Source: CAZDML01 sp964506645 (GTDB taxonomy: Bacteria; Elusimicrobiota; Elusimicrobia; 2-01-FULL-59-12). Taken from it: a DNA stretch of 7,203 nucleotides. The stretch is from NCBI GenBank assembly GCA_964506645.1, contig CAZDML010000105.1, positions 1-7,203 of the forward strand. Direction: 5' to 3'. The notes beneath the pieces were generated by a model. That model did not search any database. It worked only from the letters and a program-made list of their open reading frames with translations, and was not told the origin of the DNA. Shown here one piece after another: positions 5,986-7,203 of the stretch. The translations under genes and the position numbers were made by a program. The stretch's first letter is position 1. Each line of letters starts with the position of its first letter.

Positions 5986-6008
5986 AACCTCCCTGCGGGA
6001 GGTTTTTT
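5986..6008 (+). terminator. Intrinsic terminator after paralogue 2
   Basis: AACCTCCC (5986-5993) pairs perfectly with GGGAGGTT (5997-6004) around a TGC loop, and the T-run extends through 6008. It lies between the paralogue stop and the convergent pirin gene's stop, and acts on the plus strand; the reverse strand has no T-tract after the stem. Confidence 0.9.
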
Positions 6009-6019
6009 ATTGGTGGGTT

Positions 6020-6757
6020 TTAGGACGGGTAGACGAGTTCGTTGGCCATTTCCCAGAGGAGCACTTCTGCTCCGGACTTCTCATCAGCAATCAGCTTGGG
6101 CGTTCCTGCCACTGTGAGGCGAGCGGTATCACCGGCTTCCAGCCGGCCTGCGCCTTGCAGTGTGGCCGCGCCTTTAGCGATATACAGATGCGCAAAGCGC
6201 GCATCGGGCAAGACCACAATCTCTCCAGGATTCAAACGACCCCCCCAGAGCACAGCGCCCTTCTGCTGTATTTTGATCGCCGCATGATGGCCACGGCCTG
6301 AAGCGATGGGAACCAAGCCGCCTTTCGCGAGCTCCCCGTTAATGTCGAGCTGCTCATAGCTGGGCTTGATTCGCGGGGTATCGGGTACGACCCACATCTG
6401 AATAAGATGAACGTCTTTCTCTTTGAGATTATTGATCTCGGAATGCCAGATGCCGGAGCCCGCGCTCATGCGCTGCGCAAGCCCTGGGTAAATAATTCCT
6501 TTATGCCCCTCGGAATCTTTGTGTTCCAACTCGCCGTCTAAAACCCAAGTGACAATTTCCATGTCGCGGTGCGGATGCGTCTGAAAGCCACTTCCACCCT
6601 GGATGACATCGTCGTTACTCACAAGGAGCAGGCCATGGTGGGTGTTCTTCGGATCAAAGTGATAGCCGAAGCTAAACGCATGGCGCGAATCCAGCCAACC
6701 GCCTGTCGTATGAAAGTGGTCTTTTTTACGGCGAATATCGATGAGTGTTTTTTCCAT
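6020..6757 (-). CDS. Pirin-family bicupin protein
   Basis: 245 residues, close to the usual 230-290 of bacterial pirins such as YhhW. The N-terminal cupin (about 1-125) carries the metal site: H61 and H63 in THPHRDMEIV, then H105 and E107 in SGIWHSEIN, matching the His-His-His-Glu iron ligands of the family. The LDGELEHKDS and MSAGSGIWHSE motifs are diagnostic. The C-terminal half (about 140-240) is the second, metal-free cupin. Bacterial pirins are cytoplasmic; some show quercetin 2,3-dioxygenase activity and others act as redox-linked binding partners, so the physiological role is uncertain. All four ligands are intact, so the site should be functional. The start has a strong Shine-Dalgarno, AGGAG (6768 down to 6764), 6 nt before the ATG. 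It is convergent with the paralogue pair and divergent from the NYN gene. Confidence 0.95.
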   Translation of the reverse strand: MEKTLIDIRRKKDHFHTTGGWLDSRHAFSFGYHFDPKNTHHGLLLVSNDDVIQGGSGFQTHPHRDMEIVTWVLDGELEHKDSEGHKGIIYPGLAQRMSAGSGIWHSEINNLKEKDVHLIQMWVVPDTPRIKPSYEQLDINGELAKGGLVPIASGRGHHAAIKIQQKGAVLWGGRLNPGEIVVLPDARFAHLYIAKGAATLQGAGRLEAGDTARLTVAGTPKLIADEKSGAEVLLWEMANELVYPS

Positions 6758-6805
6758 GGCCTTCTCCTCTTCTCCCTAGAACAAGCACTTTTTTAAAAGG
6801 TTCCG

Positions 6806-6811
6806 TATAAT
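6806..6811 (+). promoter_or_regulatory. Consensus -10 box for the NYN gene
   Basis: TATAAT matches the sigma70 -10 consensus at all six positions and ends 9 nt before the ATG at 6821. The hexamer 17 bp upstream (AAGCAC, 6783-6788) is not a good -35, and there is no extended -10 TG. Transcription would begin within a few bases of the start codon, leaving no room for a Shine-Dalgarno, and none is seen. Confidence 0.5.
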
Positions 6812-6820
6812 CACTCCGCG

Positions 6821-7203
6821 ATGGCGCTACACTACATTATCGACGGATACAACCTGCTTTATGCACTCCCCAACATGCCCGCCGGCACCTGGCAGGAAAA
6901 GCGCGAGGCCCTGCTTTGCTTTCTCCAAACGGCCCGCCCGCAGGGCCGCAATCGCTGCACGCTCGTGTACGACAGCCGTCAGGGCTCCGGGGATAAATTC
7001 CAAAACGGTGACATCACGATTCTTTACACCCAAGGCGAAACGGCAGATGACCGGATCAGTCTGCTGGTGCGGGAACTGGGCAACGCCAATAACGTTGTGG
7101 TGGTGTCCAATGACCGGGGCATTCAACGACTGGTCGGCGGTACCGGCGCAAAATTTATGAAAGCAGATGATTTTTTAAAGGAAGCCAAACCGGGAAAAAC
7201 ATC
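6821..7203 (+). CDS. NYN (YacP/Rae1-like, DUF901) domain ribonuclease, 3'-truncated
   Basis: 127 codons are visible and the frame is still open at the window edge; YacP-like proteins are about 160-180 residues, so the C-terminus is missing. The PIN-like NYN fold is clear: HYIIDGYNLL (4-13) with first acidic residue D8, TLVYDS (47-52) with D51, YTQGETADDRI (69-79) with D76 and D77, and VVVVSNDRGIQRL (92-104) with D98. These aspartates form the metal-dependent nuclease centre. The best studied relative, Bacillus Rae1, cleaves mRNA on the ribosome; whether this protein does so is inference. The protein has no signal peptide and would act in the cytoplasm. The ATG directly follows a consensus -10 box and has no Shine-Dalgarno, which fits leaderless translation. 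A later Met (M19) would cut away D8 and is rejected. It is divergent from the pirin gene with 63 bp between start codons. Confidence 0.93.
   Translation, partial: MALHYIIDGYNLLYALPNMPAGTWQEKREALLCFLQTARPQGRNRCTLVYDSRQGSGDKFQNGDITILYTQGETADDRISLLVRELGNANNVVVVSNDRGIQRLVGGTGAKFMKADDFLKEAKPGKT

Noticed and set aside
6861..7160. 99-codon open frame across the NYN gene
   Set aside because: It is frame-shifted relative to the gene at 6821, which carries the conserved IIDGYN, ETADD and SND motifs.

Overview
The window looks like ordinary chromosome from a Gram-negative-type (diderm) bacterium with moderate GC (about 50-55% by eye). It encodes four or more exported proteins, the GatCAB indirect aminoacylation route, a Gly-rich bacterial RRM protein and a secreted protein with a C-terminal FlgD-like domain. 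That mix is typical of Nitrospirota, Elusimicrobiota or a neighbouring candidate phylum. The phylum is an inference I could not test. I see no mobile element, CRISPR array, tRNA or rRNA.

Layout. 2-1285 (+): 5'-truncated gatB. 1294-2706 (-): secreted seven-bladed RCC1-type beta-propeller with a C-terminal FlgD-like domain, convergent with gatB. 2811-4184 (+): secreted clan GH-A-like glycoside hydrolase, divergent from the propeller gene. 4199-4805 (+): a self-contained unit with sigma70-like promoter, about 115-nt leader, small RRM RNA-binding protein with an RGG-type tail, and strong intrinsic terminator. 4868-5961 (+): two tandem paralogous small exported proteins of no family I recognise, followed by a terminator at 5986-6008. 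6020-6757 (-): pirin-family cupin. 6821-7203 (+): 3'-truncated NYN/YacP-like ribonuclease, divergent from pirin, with a consensus -10 box so close to the ATG that the mRNA may be leaderless.

How the genes relate. GatB, the RRM protein and the NYN nuclease all act on RNA or translation but form no operon. The propeller and the hydrolase share a 104-bp divergent upstream region and both carry signal peptides, so joint regulation is possible but unproven. The most novel part is the tandem pair at 4868-5961. Its C-terminal halves share a nearly invariant core (EMRIDHMAT, PLL, WAP, VGDYV) although the codons have diverged. An 11-bp match links the spacer after the first copy to the terminator after the second, suggesting the duplicated unit carried a terminator that decayed in the first copy. 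Other notable points are the exact 50-residue period of the propeller and the position of its only two cysteines, in the first and last blades.
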